Positions 34,502-45,152 of a stretch of DNA of 64,000 nucleotides are shown here, piece by piece. The stretch lies in the NCBI GenBank assembly GCA_963763325.1, contig CAVXOL010000024.1, positions 1 through 64,000 of the forward strand, read 5' to 3'. The notes under the pieces are model-generated. The model searched no databases. It was not told the origin of the DNA and worked only from the letters and a program-made list of their open reading frames with translations. Each line of letters begins with the position of its first letter. Position 1 is the first letter of the stretch. The translations under genes and the position numbers were made by a program. The stretch comes from JBBECJ01 sp963763325 (GTDB taxonomy: Bacteria > Chloroflexota > Chloroflexia > Thermomicrobiales > CFX8).

Positions 34502-36268
34502 ATGCAAACCGAGCAGAAGGCTCCGACGCTCGACCTGAGTGGCAATGCAAAACAGAAGGATCTGGCCCGACGCCTGTTCCGCGTGTTCGAGGCTCGCGGT
34601 CGTTTCTTCAGCACGAACGCTCCGATACGCATCTCACTCGCCCAACTCACGGAATTCATGGATCAACAGGAACCCGGCACCGAAGACTGGTCGAAAGAAA
34701 TCAGTTCAGCGCTGACTGCCAGCAAGAAGGTCTTCGCTCGCGAGGAGGACGATGGTGAGGTCATCTTCGTCACAACCCGAGTCGGGACGCTTCCTGGCGA
34801 GATAGCCGGCATCGACCAGGCACACACGCTCGGAAAGAGATTCGCGACACCAGAGCCGAAGCGCGCGATCCCGCCAACGCGGCGGCTCGCGCCCAGCCGT
34901 TCGACTCCATCGTACATCGACGTACCGTTTACTGCGACCGAGCCGTCACTTTCTCGCTCGTATCAGACGCTTCCAGAAGACGATTCGTTCGTTGTCGTTC
35001 CGACGACGCTGCCGACCCACGTTGATGCGATAGCTCCAGAAGAGCCGGCCGCTGTTGCCGATGTCGTGCTCGACATCGACGTTGACGACGAGCCGATGCC
35101 AGTCGTCACCCATGTGGCTCCTGCTGCGACCGCTGCTGCGATCGACATTTCATCCGCGTCTGACGCAGACATCTCTGACGCGATCCGCGAGTCGCTCGGT
35201 CAGGAGATCAGCGTCGCCCGCTGGGGCGAGCTCTGGATGATGGAAGATCGGGTCCAGCGCTTTTCGCGCGGTGATCTGCGTCGCATCGAGGATTTCCTTC
35301 GTGAGCAGGGTGGGATAGCTACTGACGAGGAAATCGTTCAGGACGTTCTCGGCGTTCGCGCGAATGCTTCCGAGTACTCTGGCACGCGATTCGCCCTGAA
35401 CTACCGGCTCTCGCGCGAGACACGCGAGTTCGAATATGTTGGAACCGACACCGCTGGTGTCTGGTCGCTCTCCAACCAGCCGTCGATCGGCACGACCAAG
35501 CGCAAACCGAGCGAAATCGGCCAGGATTACCGATTCCTGATTGACTACCGCACGCCGGACGAAGGGCTTGAGGAAGGCATCATCGAGCATATCCTCAGCT
35601 TCTACGAATACAGCTACGGCGTACTGCCACTCGACGCTAACCTGGCGACACTGCTACCAAACGCAGGCTTTGCCGACCAGCGCGCGGCACGTGTCACCTT
35701 TGAATCGCCGCAGACCGGCGAGACGATCGTGACCGAGTTGCGGTTTCCGACCAGCAATCGTGGTGGGTTCATCGCTGGGCTCGAGCAGTTCTTCGCTGAC
35801 AACCTCGTTCCGGGCGCGGTTCTAACGATCGAGCGTACCGACCGGCCGAACCACTTCCTGCTGGAGTACTTCCAGGTCTCCGGCGAGGACCGCAAGCTGC
35901 TGCACCTTGACGAGCGCAAAGGCAAGTACGCGTACCGTTCGACAACCTACTATTGCGCCACTCAGGATGATTTCCTGCTGACCGAGGGACGGTTTCCGAA
36001 GCTCGCTGACGCCAAGCCGCTTGACGATCGCGCACGGCGGCGTCCGGATCAGGTCGTTCAGGCAACCTTCGAGCGCATTGGCGATAATACGGGCTCAGCG
36101 GACCTGCCAGCGTACTCTGCGAGCTTCGGCGATCTGCTGGCAGCCGCCAACATCGAACGCCCAATCTCGGCCGAGTATCTGCGCGATATTCTAACGAGTG
36201 GCACGTATCCGGAATTCAGCGTTGATGAGTCAAGCGAGGATGTCTACGTCTACCAACCAGTCGTCTAA
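34502..36268 (+). CDS. Protein of unknown function, 588 aa, with helix-turn-helix-like segments
   Basis: I do not recognise a family. Residues about 1-85 are helical (QKDLARRLFRVFEARGRFF; ISLAQLTEFMDQQEPG). Then comes a low-complexity proline/threonine and acidic linker (to about residue 220). Next is a region WGELWMMEDRVQRFSRGDLRRIEDFLREQGGIATDEEIVQDVLG that reads like a winged-helix DNA-binding domain, followed by a beta-rich half with TELRFPTSNRGG and LLEYFQVSGEDRKLL. No membrane helix. The ATG at 34502 is chosen (GAGAGGG upstream); an ATG at 34439 is also open. It overlaps the HEAT-repeat gene by 29 bases. Possibly a regulator or processing factor; this is inference only. Confidence 0.6.
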   Translation: MQTEQKAPTLDLSGNAKQKDLARRLFRVFEARGRFFSTNAPIRISLAQLTEFMDQQEPGTEDWSKEISSALTASKKVFAREEDDGEVIFVTTRVGTLPGEIAGIDQAHTLGKRFATPEPKRAIPPTRRLAPSRSTPSYIDVPFTATEPSLSRSYQTLPEDDSFVVVPTTLPTHVDAIAPEEPAAVADVVLDIDVDDEPMPVVTHVAPAATAAAIDISSASDADISDAIRESLGQEISVARWGELWMMEDRVQRFSRGDLRRIEDFLREQGGIATDEEIVQDVLGVRANASEYSGTRFALNYRLSRETREFEYVGTDTAGVWSLSNQPSIGTTKRKPSEIGQDYRFLIDYRTPDEGLEEGIIEHILSFYEYSYGVLPLDANLATLLPNAGFADQRAARVTFESPQTGETIVTELRFPTSNRGGFIAGLEQFFADNLVPGAVLTIERTDRPNHFLLEYFQVSGEDRKLLHLDERKGKYAYRSTTYYCATQDDFLLTEGRFPKLADAKPLDDRARRRPDQVVQATFERIGDNTGSADLPAYSASFGDLLAAANIERPISAEYLRDILTSGTYPEFSVDESSEDVYVYQPVV

Positions 36269-37193
36269 TCACGAAGCACATGGCGTAATCGATCGCGCCC
36301 TGGAACAGATTTCAGGAGCAACCGACGGTACGCTGCTCGTCGAGCCGCTTTCCGATCTGAGCCGGCAAGCGGCTGCCTATCTGGCCCGGCGCTGGCCGGA
36401 ACTGCCCTCGCAGGCACGGCTTGCGGCGGTCCATGCCATGCGCGTCGACGCTGAGGATCAGATCGAGCACAACTACGATCGTGCGCTGCTGGTGGCTGTC
36501 CTTGATGAGGATGCCGAGACGCGGCTGGCAGCCATCGACGGGTTAGCGGAATTCGAATCGCCGACGTTCTGCGAGTTGTTGCTGTCGATTATCGACGACG
36601 AACCGGATCAGCGCGTCCGCGCCGCCGAGGCGATGGCGCTGGGCCGGTTCGCGCTCCAATCCGAGCTCGACGACCTGGACGAGCAATTGTCCCAGCGACT
36701 TCGTGAGTCCTTGTTGCGGTTGCTGGACAACGATCCGTCGCCAGACGTGCGACGGCGCGCCCTGGAGTCAGCCGGCTACCTGGCGGACGATCCGGACGTC
36801 ATCAGGCTGATCGACGAAGCGTATGAGTCGGGTATTCACGCGATGCGCGTCAGCGCGTTGCATGCCATGGGCCGCCAGGCCGACACTCGCTGGCTCGATA
36901 TCGTCCATCATGAGCTGACCAGCGACGAACCAGAGCTTCGCTTCGAGGCCGTGACCGCGACCGGCATGATTGGCGACGAACGCTCGGTCGTCGAACTCAT
37001 CGACCGGCTTCGCGACGACGATACTGAAGTCCAGATGGCAGCCATCGGCGCTCTGGGGGCAATCGGGGGCAGGCTCGCGATCAGCGCGCTACGCAAGCTG
37101 ACCGAAGACGATGCTCCAGCAATCGTTGATGCCGCGGAGGCCGCGCTTGAAGAAGCCCAACTGACGTCCGACCCACTTCGGCCACTTACCTGA
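36240..37193 (+). CDS. HEAT-repeat protein
   Basis: A 317-residue protein built from repeated helical pairs of about 30 residues with patterns such as DEDAETRLAAIDGLAEFES, DNDPSPDVRRRALESAGYLAD and DDDTEVQMAAIGALGAIGG. This is the HEAT/phycocyanobilin-lyase-like type, usually a scaffold for protein interactions. The ATG at 36240 is preceded by AGCGAGG and starts within the previous gene, so the two are translationally coupled and may form one complex. No enzyme motif. Neighbours are the unknown 588-aa protein upstream and murE downstream. Confidence 0.75.
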   Translation: MSTSTNQSSNHEAHGVIDRALEQISGATDGTLLVEPLSDLSRQAAAYLARRWPELPSQARLAAVHAMRVDAEDQIEHNYDRALLVAVLDEDAETRLAAIDGLAEFESPTFCELLLSIIDDEPDQRVRAAEAMALGRFALQSELDDLDEQLSQRLRESLLRLLDNDPSPDVRRRALESAGYLADDPDVIRLIDEAYESGIHAMRVSALHAMGRQADTRWLDIVHHELTSDEPELRFEAVTATGMIGDERSVVELIDRLRDDDTEVQMAAIGALGAIGGRLAISALRKLTEDDAPAIVDAAEAALEEAQLTSDPLRPLT

Positions 37194-37254
37194 TGCCGAG
37201 CGCGTTGATCCAAAACGTCAGGCTGGACGACAAGATGATCGGAAGGCCGCACTG

Positions 37255-38799
37255 GTGCGTCTGGGTGATCTGACAGCCGGTCTGGAAGCCTGCGAGACTC
37301 TTGGAGACGCTGGCGTCGAGATCGAATCGATCGAGTTTGACAGCCGGCTGGTGGTGCCGGGCGCGCTCTTCGTTGCGATGCGCGGTGGCTACACTGACGG
37401 TCACGCGTTCCTGCGACAGGCCCGCGAGGCTGGCGCCGTCGCAGCCGTCGTTGAAACGGCGACCGACGGCGACATCGATGGTTACTCCGCCGTTGTCCGG
37501 ACCTCAGACAGCCGGGCGCTACTCGCGCAACTGGCCACTCGCTACTATCGTCAGCCGAGCAGTGCGATGACCGTGATCGGCGTGACAGGCACCGACGGCA
37601 AGACGACGACCAGTCACTTCATCGAGGCCATGTGCCGCCATGCGGGCCGCACGACGGGACTGATCGGAACAGTCGTCGTCCGTGTCGGGGCCGATACCGA
37701 CCTCCATGAGTCTCGTCAGACGACCCCCGAGTCGTTGCATATCCAGCACTATCTTGCAGAAATGCGTGACCACGGCGTTGACCTTGCCGTCGTTGAAGCG
37801 ACATCTCACGGTTTGGAATTGCATCGTCTCGACGGCTGCGAATTCGACATCGGCGTCGTGACGAATGTGACTCACGAGCACCTCGACTTTCACGGCTCGA
37901 TCGAGAATTACCGGCGTGCAAAGGCCGGCCTGTTCCGGCGTGTCGCAGCCGCGCGCCAGAATGGCAAGCTTGGGATCGTCGTCGTCAATGCCGACGACGA
38001 GGGAGCTCGTTCGCTCGTTCCAGATGCAGGTGATTGCCGCGTTATTCGCTTCTCAACTCGAGCAGCCGCTGCTACTGATGTCAGCGCGGAGCAGATCGAA
38101 CCCCATGCGACGGGATCATACTTTCTTCTTCGAACGCCGGCTGGCTCGCATCCGGCCGCAATCCAGTTGCCTGGAGGTTATAACGTCGCAAACGCTGTGG
38201 CCGCTGCCGCAACAGGTGTGGCACTTGGGCTACCACTCGATGTCGTCGCGGAAGGGATTGGCTCGCTGACGGCGGTTCCTGGCCGCATGGAGACGGTAGA
38301 CGCGGGGCAGCCCTTCACAGTCATCGTCGACTACGCGCACACCCCTGATGCCATTCGCAGTGTGCTTCGGGAAGCACGGACGCTCACTGACCGTCGCGTC
38401 CTGGTCGTTTTCGGATCTGCTGGTGAGCGTGACCGAGCCAAACGGCAGATTCAGGGGGCCGTCGCCGTAACCGATGCCGACTTCGCGGTCTTTACCAGCG
38501 AAGACCCGCGTTTCGAAGACCCCGACGCGATCATTGCCGACATCGCGGCTGGCGCGGTCGAGGCGGGCGGGCGACGCGGTGTAGACTTCGAGTGTATCGA
38601 GGATCGTCGACAAGCCATTGCGCTCGCGCTGGAGCGTGCCAGGTCGGGAGATGTCGTGGTGCTCGCGGGAAAGGGCCATGAACGCAGCATGATCTACGGT
38701 TCTGACAAGCGGCCGTGGAACGAACCAGCAGTCGCCCATACGTTGCTGCGTGGACTGGGCTACATGGACGAGAACACAGCCGGAGGTTCGCGTACATGA
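37255..38799 (+). CDS. murE: UDP-N-acetylmuramyl-tripeptide synthetase (MurE type)
   Basis: Cytoplasmic peptidoglycan enzyme adding the third amino acid to UDP-MurNAc-L-Ala-D-Glu. The three-domain Mur ligase layout is complete: N-terminal domain with EFDSRLVVPGALFVA, ATP loop GVTGTDGKTTTSHF, SSHG-like motif EATSHGLELHR, metal-site NVTHEHLDFHGS and C-terminal YAHTPDAIRSVL, GSAGERDR. The amino-acid selectivity motif is EDPR (in TSEDPRFEDPDAI) where diaminopimelate enzymes carry DNPR; this suggests another diamino acid such as ornithine or lysine. GTG start at 37255. It stands apart from a dcw cluster and overlaps the next lipoprotein gene. Confidence 0.85.
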   Translation: MRLGDLTAGLEACETLGDAGVEIESIEFDSRLVVPGALFVAMRGGYTDGHAFLRQAREAGAVAAVVETATDGDIDGYSAVVRTSDSRALLAQLATRYYRQPSSAMTVIGVTGTDGKTTTSHFIEAMCRHAGRTTGLIGTVVVRVGADTDLHESRQTTPESLHIQHYLAEMRDHGVDLAVVEATSHGLELHRLDGCEFDIGVVTNVTHEHLDFHGSIENYRRAKAGLFRRVAAARQNGKLGIVVVNADDEGARSLVPDAGDCRVIRFSTRAAAATDVSAEQIEPHATGSYFLLRTPAGSHPAAIQLPGGYNVANAVAAAATGVALGLPLDVVAEGIGSLTAVPGRMETVDAGQPFTVIVDYAHTPDAIRSVLREARTLTDRRVLVVFGSAGERDRAKRQIQGAVAVTDADFAVFTSEDPRFEDPDAIIADIAAGAVEAGGRRGVDFECIEDRRQAIALALERARSGDVVVLAGKGHERSMIYGSDKRPWNEPAVAHTLLRGLGYMDENTAGGSRT

Positions 38800-39845
38800 C
38801 CCCGCTCCGCATCTATCGTCGACCAGTTCGGCTCGCGCTCGGTCTCATGATCGTTACATCGCTTGCGCTGAGCGCGTGTGGCCAGCCGGACGCGTCTCTC
38901 GGCACGCCGGAGCCACAGACAGGAGCTGACCCGACGGGCCGCATCCTGTTCGTCGCCGACGAAGAGGTCAGGCTCTGGGATGGTGACGTCAGTCAGGTAA
39001 CACAGGTCGACGACGAACTTGAGGCCCAGTCTCCGACCTGGGCACCCGACGGTGAGCGATTCGCATATGTACAGGCGGATCGGGGAAAGGGCTATTCTGA
39101 TCTCTTTATCGCGAACCTCGGCGGAGAGACAATCAAGCAGGTGACGTTCAACGCGCCTGATGTCGGCCCCTACTCGCAGGAGTTCGTTTGCGATGCTTAT
39201 TGGGTGGCGGATCCGGTCTGGGACCTGGCTGGCGAGCGACTGATCTGGGCAAGCGACCGGGGCGGCTGGGAGTGGGAATACTGCCCCGACCGGCTCTCCG
39301 ATCCGATGTTCCTCTGGTACTCAGAAACTTGGGATGCCGAGCCGTACATCCTGTCCGCGACCGCTGATATCGGCCTCGCCCAGGAGGGGCCGACGCTATC
39401 TCAGGATGGTCAGCGCGCGGCGTTTGTCGTTCGCGAAGATGTTACTGACTCGCTCCGAAATCCTCAGATCTGGACACTCGACCTGAACACGGCAGAAGCC
39501 GAACTGCTCATCGACCATGTTGATGGAGCCTACGATCCCGCCTGGTCGCCTGACGACCTCAACATCGCGTACATCCAGCGAGACGCGACTCGAAACGACG
39601 TCTGGATCGCCCCGGTCGACGGCGGTGACCCATACAAGCTGACCGATATCGGCACTTGTGTCTCGCCGACCTGGTCACCCGATGGCCGATTCATCGCATT
39701 CTTCCGCGAATCCGAAGGCAACTTTGAAGCCTGGTACGTCGAAGTCGAAGCAGACAACGATCGTCTGACTGCGTCAGAACCGCGTCGTCTGTTCACCGCC
39801 GACAACATCAGTACGATCTCAGGCATGTCCTGGGCTGTCGATTAA
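38796..39845 (+). CDS. Lipoprotein with TolB/WD40-like beta-propeller
   Basis: Exported lipoprotein: signal peptide with lipobox LSAC and Cys at residue 28. The mature part contains TolB-like PD40 repeats such as APDGERFAYV, SQDGQRAAFVV, SPDDLNIAYI and SPDGRFIAFF with the DIWIAPVDGG-type middle strand. These propellers bind proteins or serve as surface sensors. The ATG at 38796 overlaps the murE stop (ATGA), so its synthesis is coupled to a wall enzyme, suggesting an envelope function. The stop is followed by a large stem-loop terminator. Confidence 0.8.
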   Translation: MTPLRIYRRPVRLALGLMIVTSLALSACGQPDASLGTPEPQTGADPTGRILFVADEEVRLWDGDVSQVTQVDDELEAQSPTWAPDGERFAYVQADRGKGYSDLFIANLGGETIKQVTFNAPDVGPYSQEFVCDAYWVADPVWDLAGERLIWASDRGGWEWEYCPDRLSDPMFLWYSETWDAEPYILSATADIGLAQEGPTLSQDGQRAAFVVREDVTDSLRNPQIWTLDLNTAEAELLIDHVDGAYDPAWSPDDLNIAYIQRDATRNDVWIAPVDGGDPYKLTDIGTCVSPTWSPDGRFIAFFRESEGNFEAWYVEVEADNDRLTASEPRRLFTADNISTISGMSWAVD

Positions 39846-39866
39846 GAACCTTCCAGCGACGCGCCG

Positions 39867-39922
39867 TCTAACTCACCCGGCAGGGCGATGGCCGCAGCCA
39901 TCGCGCCGACCAGTGAGTTAGA
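39867..39922. terminator. Bidirectional terminator between convergent genes
   Basis: Outer stem TCTAACTCAC / GTGAGTTAGA (ten perfect pairs) closes over an inner stem GGCGATGGC / GCCATCGCGCC with a CGCA loop. It lies between the lipoprotein stop (39845) and the aspS stop (39926). Confidence 0.75.
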
Positions 39923-39925
39923 TGA

Positions 39926-41735
39926 CTATCCCGAAGTCGCTCCAACAGGCTCAACCACCCGAACATGCAACTCATCCAGCTGCTTTGGCTCGACCTCGCC
40001 CGGTGCGTCGAACATCAGGTCGCGGGCGGCCTGGTTCTTCGGGAAGGCCATCACCTCACGCAGCGTCTCTTCGCGTGCAAGAATCATCGCAATCCGGTCA
40101 ATGCCAGGGGCAATGCCGCCGTGCGGAGGAGCTCCGTATTCGAATGCGCGCAGGAGATGGCCGAAGCGCTCGTCAATCTCGGTCTGCTCGTAACCCATCA
40201 ACTGGAACATCCGCGACTGCAGCTGCTGATCGTGAATTCGTATCGAGCCACCACCTACTTCGTATCCGTTGAGGACAATGTCGTACGCCTTCGAGCGGAC
40301 GGCGCCGACGTCGCTGTCCAGGAGCGCGATGTCTTCATCCATCGGGGCCGTGAACGGGTGGTGCAGTGAATCCCAGCGTTGATTGTCTTCATCCCAGCCA
40401 AACAGCGGAAAGTCGACGACCCAGCAGAACGCGGCGACGTTCGGGTCGGCCAACCCCAACTCGTGGCCAAACCGCTCGCGCAGCCGTCCGAGAACGTTCG
40501 CCGCGACCTCCGTGCTGTCAGCCACGAGCAGAACGAGGTCACCGGTGTTGGCTCCCGTCGATTCCGCGATACCGTCCAACTCGGCCTGCGACAGGAACTT
40601 GGCGATCGGGGATCGAGCCGACCTCGCACCGTCGTCGCCTTCCTCAATCGCCAGCCATGCCAGGCCTTTCGCGCCAAACTGCTTCGCGAAGTTCGTAAGC
40701 TCGTCGATCTGCCCGCGGCTGGAACTCCCCCGACCCGGAACGGCGATTGCCCGAACGACGCCGCCTCCAGCCACCGCGTTGGCGAAGACACCAAACTCGC
40801 TGCCGGCGACCAGGTCGGACACGTCGGAAATCTCCAGGCCGTAGCGCAGGTCGGGCTTGTCACACCGATAGCGCAACATCGCCTCGGCGTATGTCAGGCG
40901 CGGGAACGGCTCGGACTGGATCGCGTAGTCAGTTAGCCCAACGAGTTCGGTAAACAGGCCCTCCGTGAGCTGCATGACGTCCTCCATGTCGACGAAGGAC
41001 ATCTCGAGGTCGAGCTGGGTGAACTCCGGCTGGCGGTCGGCGCGCTGATCCTCGTCGCGAAAGCAGCGCGCGATCTGGTAGTAGCGGTCCATCCCGGCCA
41101 CCATAAGAATCTGCTTCATTTGCTGCGGCGATTGCGGGAGCGCATAGAAGTGGCCAGGGTAGACGCGGCTTGGTACGAGGAAGTCGCGCGCGCCTTCTGG
41201 CGTGCTCTTGATCAGGATTGGCGTCTCGATCTCGACGAAATCACGCTCGTCCAGGTAGCGCCGGATCGTCCGAACGATCTGATGGCGCAGCATCAGATTA
41301 CGCTGCATCCGGGGGCGGCGCAGGTCGAGGTAGCGATACTCGAGCCGTAGCGACTCATCGACCGATGAGTCGTCGTTGATCTCGAATGGAGTGGTCTTTG
41401 CTGGATTGAGGACGACCAGTGAGTCGGCAACAACCTCAATTGCACCGGTCGGCATGTTCGGGTTTTCGGTCCCGGCCGGTCGCGGCTGGACTGTGCCGGT
41501 GACCTGCATCACGAACTCGGATCGAACGTGTTCCGCGACGCTGTGCGCGTCGGTCGAATGCTCAGGATTGACGACAACCTGTGTCAGACCGTAGCGGTCA
41601 CGAATGTCCAGAAAGATCAGGCCGCCGTGATCCCGTCTCCGGTTCACCCAACCTTTGAGTGTGACGCACGGAGCCGGCGTCCTCTGCGCGGAGTTCACCA
41701 CAGGTTGAATACGATCGATGCGCCAGACTTGCCAT
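39926..41735 (-). pseudogene. aspS: Aspartyl-tRNA synthetase, one frameshift
   Basis: Class II synthetase of bacterial type. The anticodon-binding OB domain starts in one frame (STCGELRAEDAGS) and resumes near 41665 in another (VTLKGWVNRRRDHGGLIFLD), a single-base break. Then motif 2 FRDEDQRADRQPEFTQ, the bacterial GAD insertion and motif 3 GIAPGIDRIAMIL follow. The total is about 600 residues, normal for the long bacterial form. ATG at 41735 with GAGG five bases upstream. Whether it also charges tRNA-Asn cannot be decided by eye. The gene lies downstream of mazG on the same strand; downstream of it is a bidirectional terminator. Confidence 0.9.
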
Positions 41736-41862
41736 GAGTTCCTCACTAACGTCCCATTCCCTGCCCATTCGCACGATGATGCCACACTGCCCAATCCGCC
41801 GTCTGAATCGGGAAATGTCGTGCGAAATTGGACATCTGGCGGGCATCAAAATGCAGGTGGGA

Positions 41863-42700
41863 TCAGGTTTTGGTTCCGGTGGACCGCGAAGCCTTCTCCT
41901 GCTCTTGACACTGTTCCAGACAGCCAGGACATCTTCCGGGGAGTGCGCCTCGACCCCGGCGAACACATGCGGATGGCGGCGCACGAGCTTCGCGTTGATG
42001 CTGGTCAACACGTCCTCGATGGAGAAATGACCCGCTTCTGTCCCGATCTGCGCCTGCATCAGGACGTTGACCAGTACGTCGCCGAGCTCTTCGGCAGCGT
42101 CTGACCAGTCCGCGGATCGGACTGCCTCGGCGTACTCCTCGACCTCGCTTGCAAAGTCCTGGAGCAGGCTCTCGTGCGTCTGCTCCCGGTCCCACGGGCA
42201 ACCGTCGTCGCGTCGCAGGCGGGCCATGATGTATTCGAGTGCCGAGAACGATGGCGGAGCGCCGAGTGGGTCACGTGCCGCGATGTGCAGGTGCCGAACT
42301 CGTCATCGGTACTGCGAGTGTCGAAGTGCCGTAGATGGTCGTGAGCCGTGCCAGTGCAAGGTCGATCACATGCTGTCCATGCCAGTTGATCACCAGCGAT
42401 GGCACCGTCGAATCGAGTGCCCGGAACCCAGACTGGAACGGTACTCGTTGCTGCGCTTGTGCCAGTGTCGAGCGCATCGAGATCTGCGAATGGGCCGCCA
42501 ACGATTCTCCAGCGCAGGATGCCGCAAACGCCAGACGGCGAAACGGCGCTCGACGCCGAAACGGTCGCATCTCCGACGCCAACCTGGCCAGGGACGAGAT
42601 ACGCGACATCTGCCGACTCGGCGACGTTCAGCAATATCCGCGGCAATGACCGGCTCGATCCCGTCGAGTTGCCCACGTTCAAACAGCATCGTAGTAGGCA
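41863..42700 (-). pseudogene. mazG: MazG-family nucleotide pyrophosphohydrolase, with methylase-like N-terminal remnant
   Basis: The MazG domain is clear between about 42227 and 41920: DGCPWDREQTHESLL, EVEEYAEAV with EE-x-x-E ligands, EELGDVLVNVLMQAQ and PHVFAGVEA. It hydrolyses non-canonical NTPs. A frame change near 41915 leads to the probable stop at 41863. Upstream, pieces in other frames (ADVAYLVPGQVGVGDATV; HGQHVIDLALARLTTIYGTSTLAVP; LGAPPSFSALEYI-type) look like the tetrapyrrole-methylase domain fused to MazG in YabN-like proteins, but the exact start and the number of frameshifts are unclear; at least three are needed. The 5' boundary given is approximate. Confidence 0.7.
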
Positions 42701-42883
42701 CGATCGACAGTGCCATCGGTCCGGAACGCAGCGAGCCGCGAGCGTCGACGCATCGAGCGACGACTTCGCGTCCAGAGAGAATCGACTGCCAGTCATCGTC
42801 CTGCGCGCGGCCGGCCAGACCGATCGACCAGGACGACCGCGGCATGCAGTTGCGTTCCGCGACGGCGTCCTGGTCCCGAGGCT

Positions 42884-44683
<1,800 letters not shown>

Positions 44684-44778
44684 CTGTTCTCAATGCATGA
44701 TGAGGCGGGCGAGCATCGTTGCCGGCCCGAACGGTAAGTATACCGAAGGCGAGTATCCCGGCCCCAAGCGGCCGGAAG

Positions 44779-44807
44779 TTGCAGTTTCCGCGTGAGATCA
44801 GTAGAAT
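44779..44807 (+). promoter_or_regulatory. Promoter candidate for rpsT
   Basis: TTGCAG (44779-44784), 17-base spacer and TAGAAT (44802-44807) form a sigma-70-like promoter. A start near 44814 gives a leader of about 65 bases to the rpsT TTG codon. Confidence 0.55.
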
Positions 44808-44879
44808 TGCGAAGTTGTCACGCCCGCGATTGTCGGGCGCTCTTGCCATGTGTGAATACGTTCGAGGGAGAAACCAGCT

Positions 44880-45152
44880 TTGGCCAATTCCAAGTCTGCC
44901 GAAAAGCGCGCCAGGACGAACGAACGGCGCCGTGTTCGAAATCGCCGTTTCCGCTCGGCCAGCCGCACGCTCCTGCGGACTGCCGAGCAGACGATTGCTC
45001 GTGCTGAAGAAGAGGCCGCAGCAGGTGCCGTCAAGAACGCCGTCAGCATGTTGGACCGGGCTGCTCGGAAGGGCATCATCCACCCGAACAACGCCGCGCG
45101 ACGCAAGTCACGCCTGATGTCGAAGTACAACAAGCTCAACGCCACCAGCTAG
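44880..45152 (+). CDS. rpsT: 30S ribosomal protein S20
   Basis: Primary 16S rRNA-binding protein of the small subunit. The 90-residue basic helical protein begins ANSKSAEKRARTNERRR and ends HPNNAARRKSRLMSKYNKL, the classical S20 termini. The start is TTG at 44880, with GAGGGAG about ten bases upstream; a TTG start is known for rpsT in other bacteria, where it keeps translation low and autoregulated. It is divergent from lepA, which is a widespread neighbour pair, and its stop overlaps the end of holA by four bases on the other strand. Confidence 0.93.
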   Translation: MANSKSAEKRARTNERRRVRNRRFRSASRTLLRTAEQTIARAEEEAAAGAVKNAVSMLDRAARKGIIHPNNAARRKSRLMSKYNKLNATS

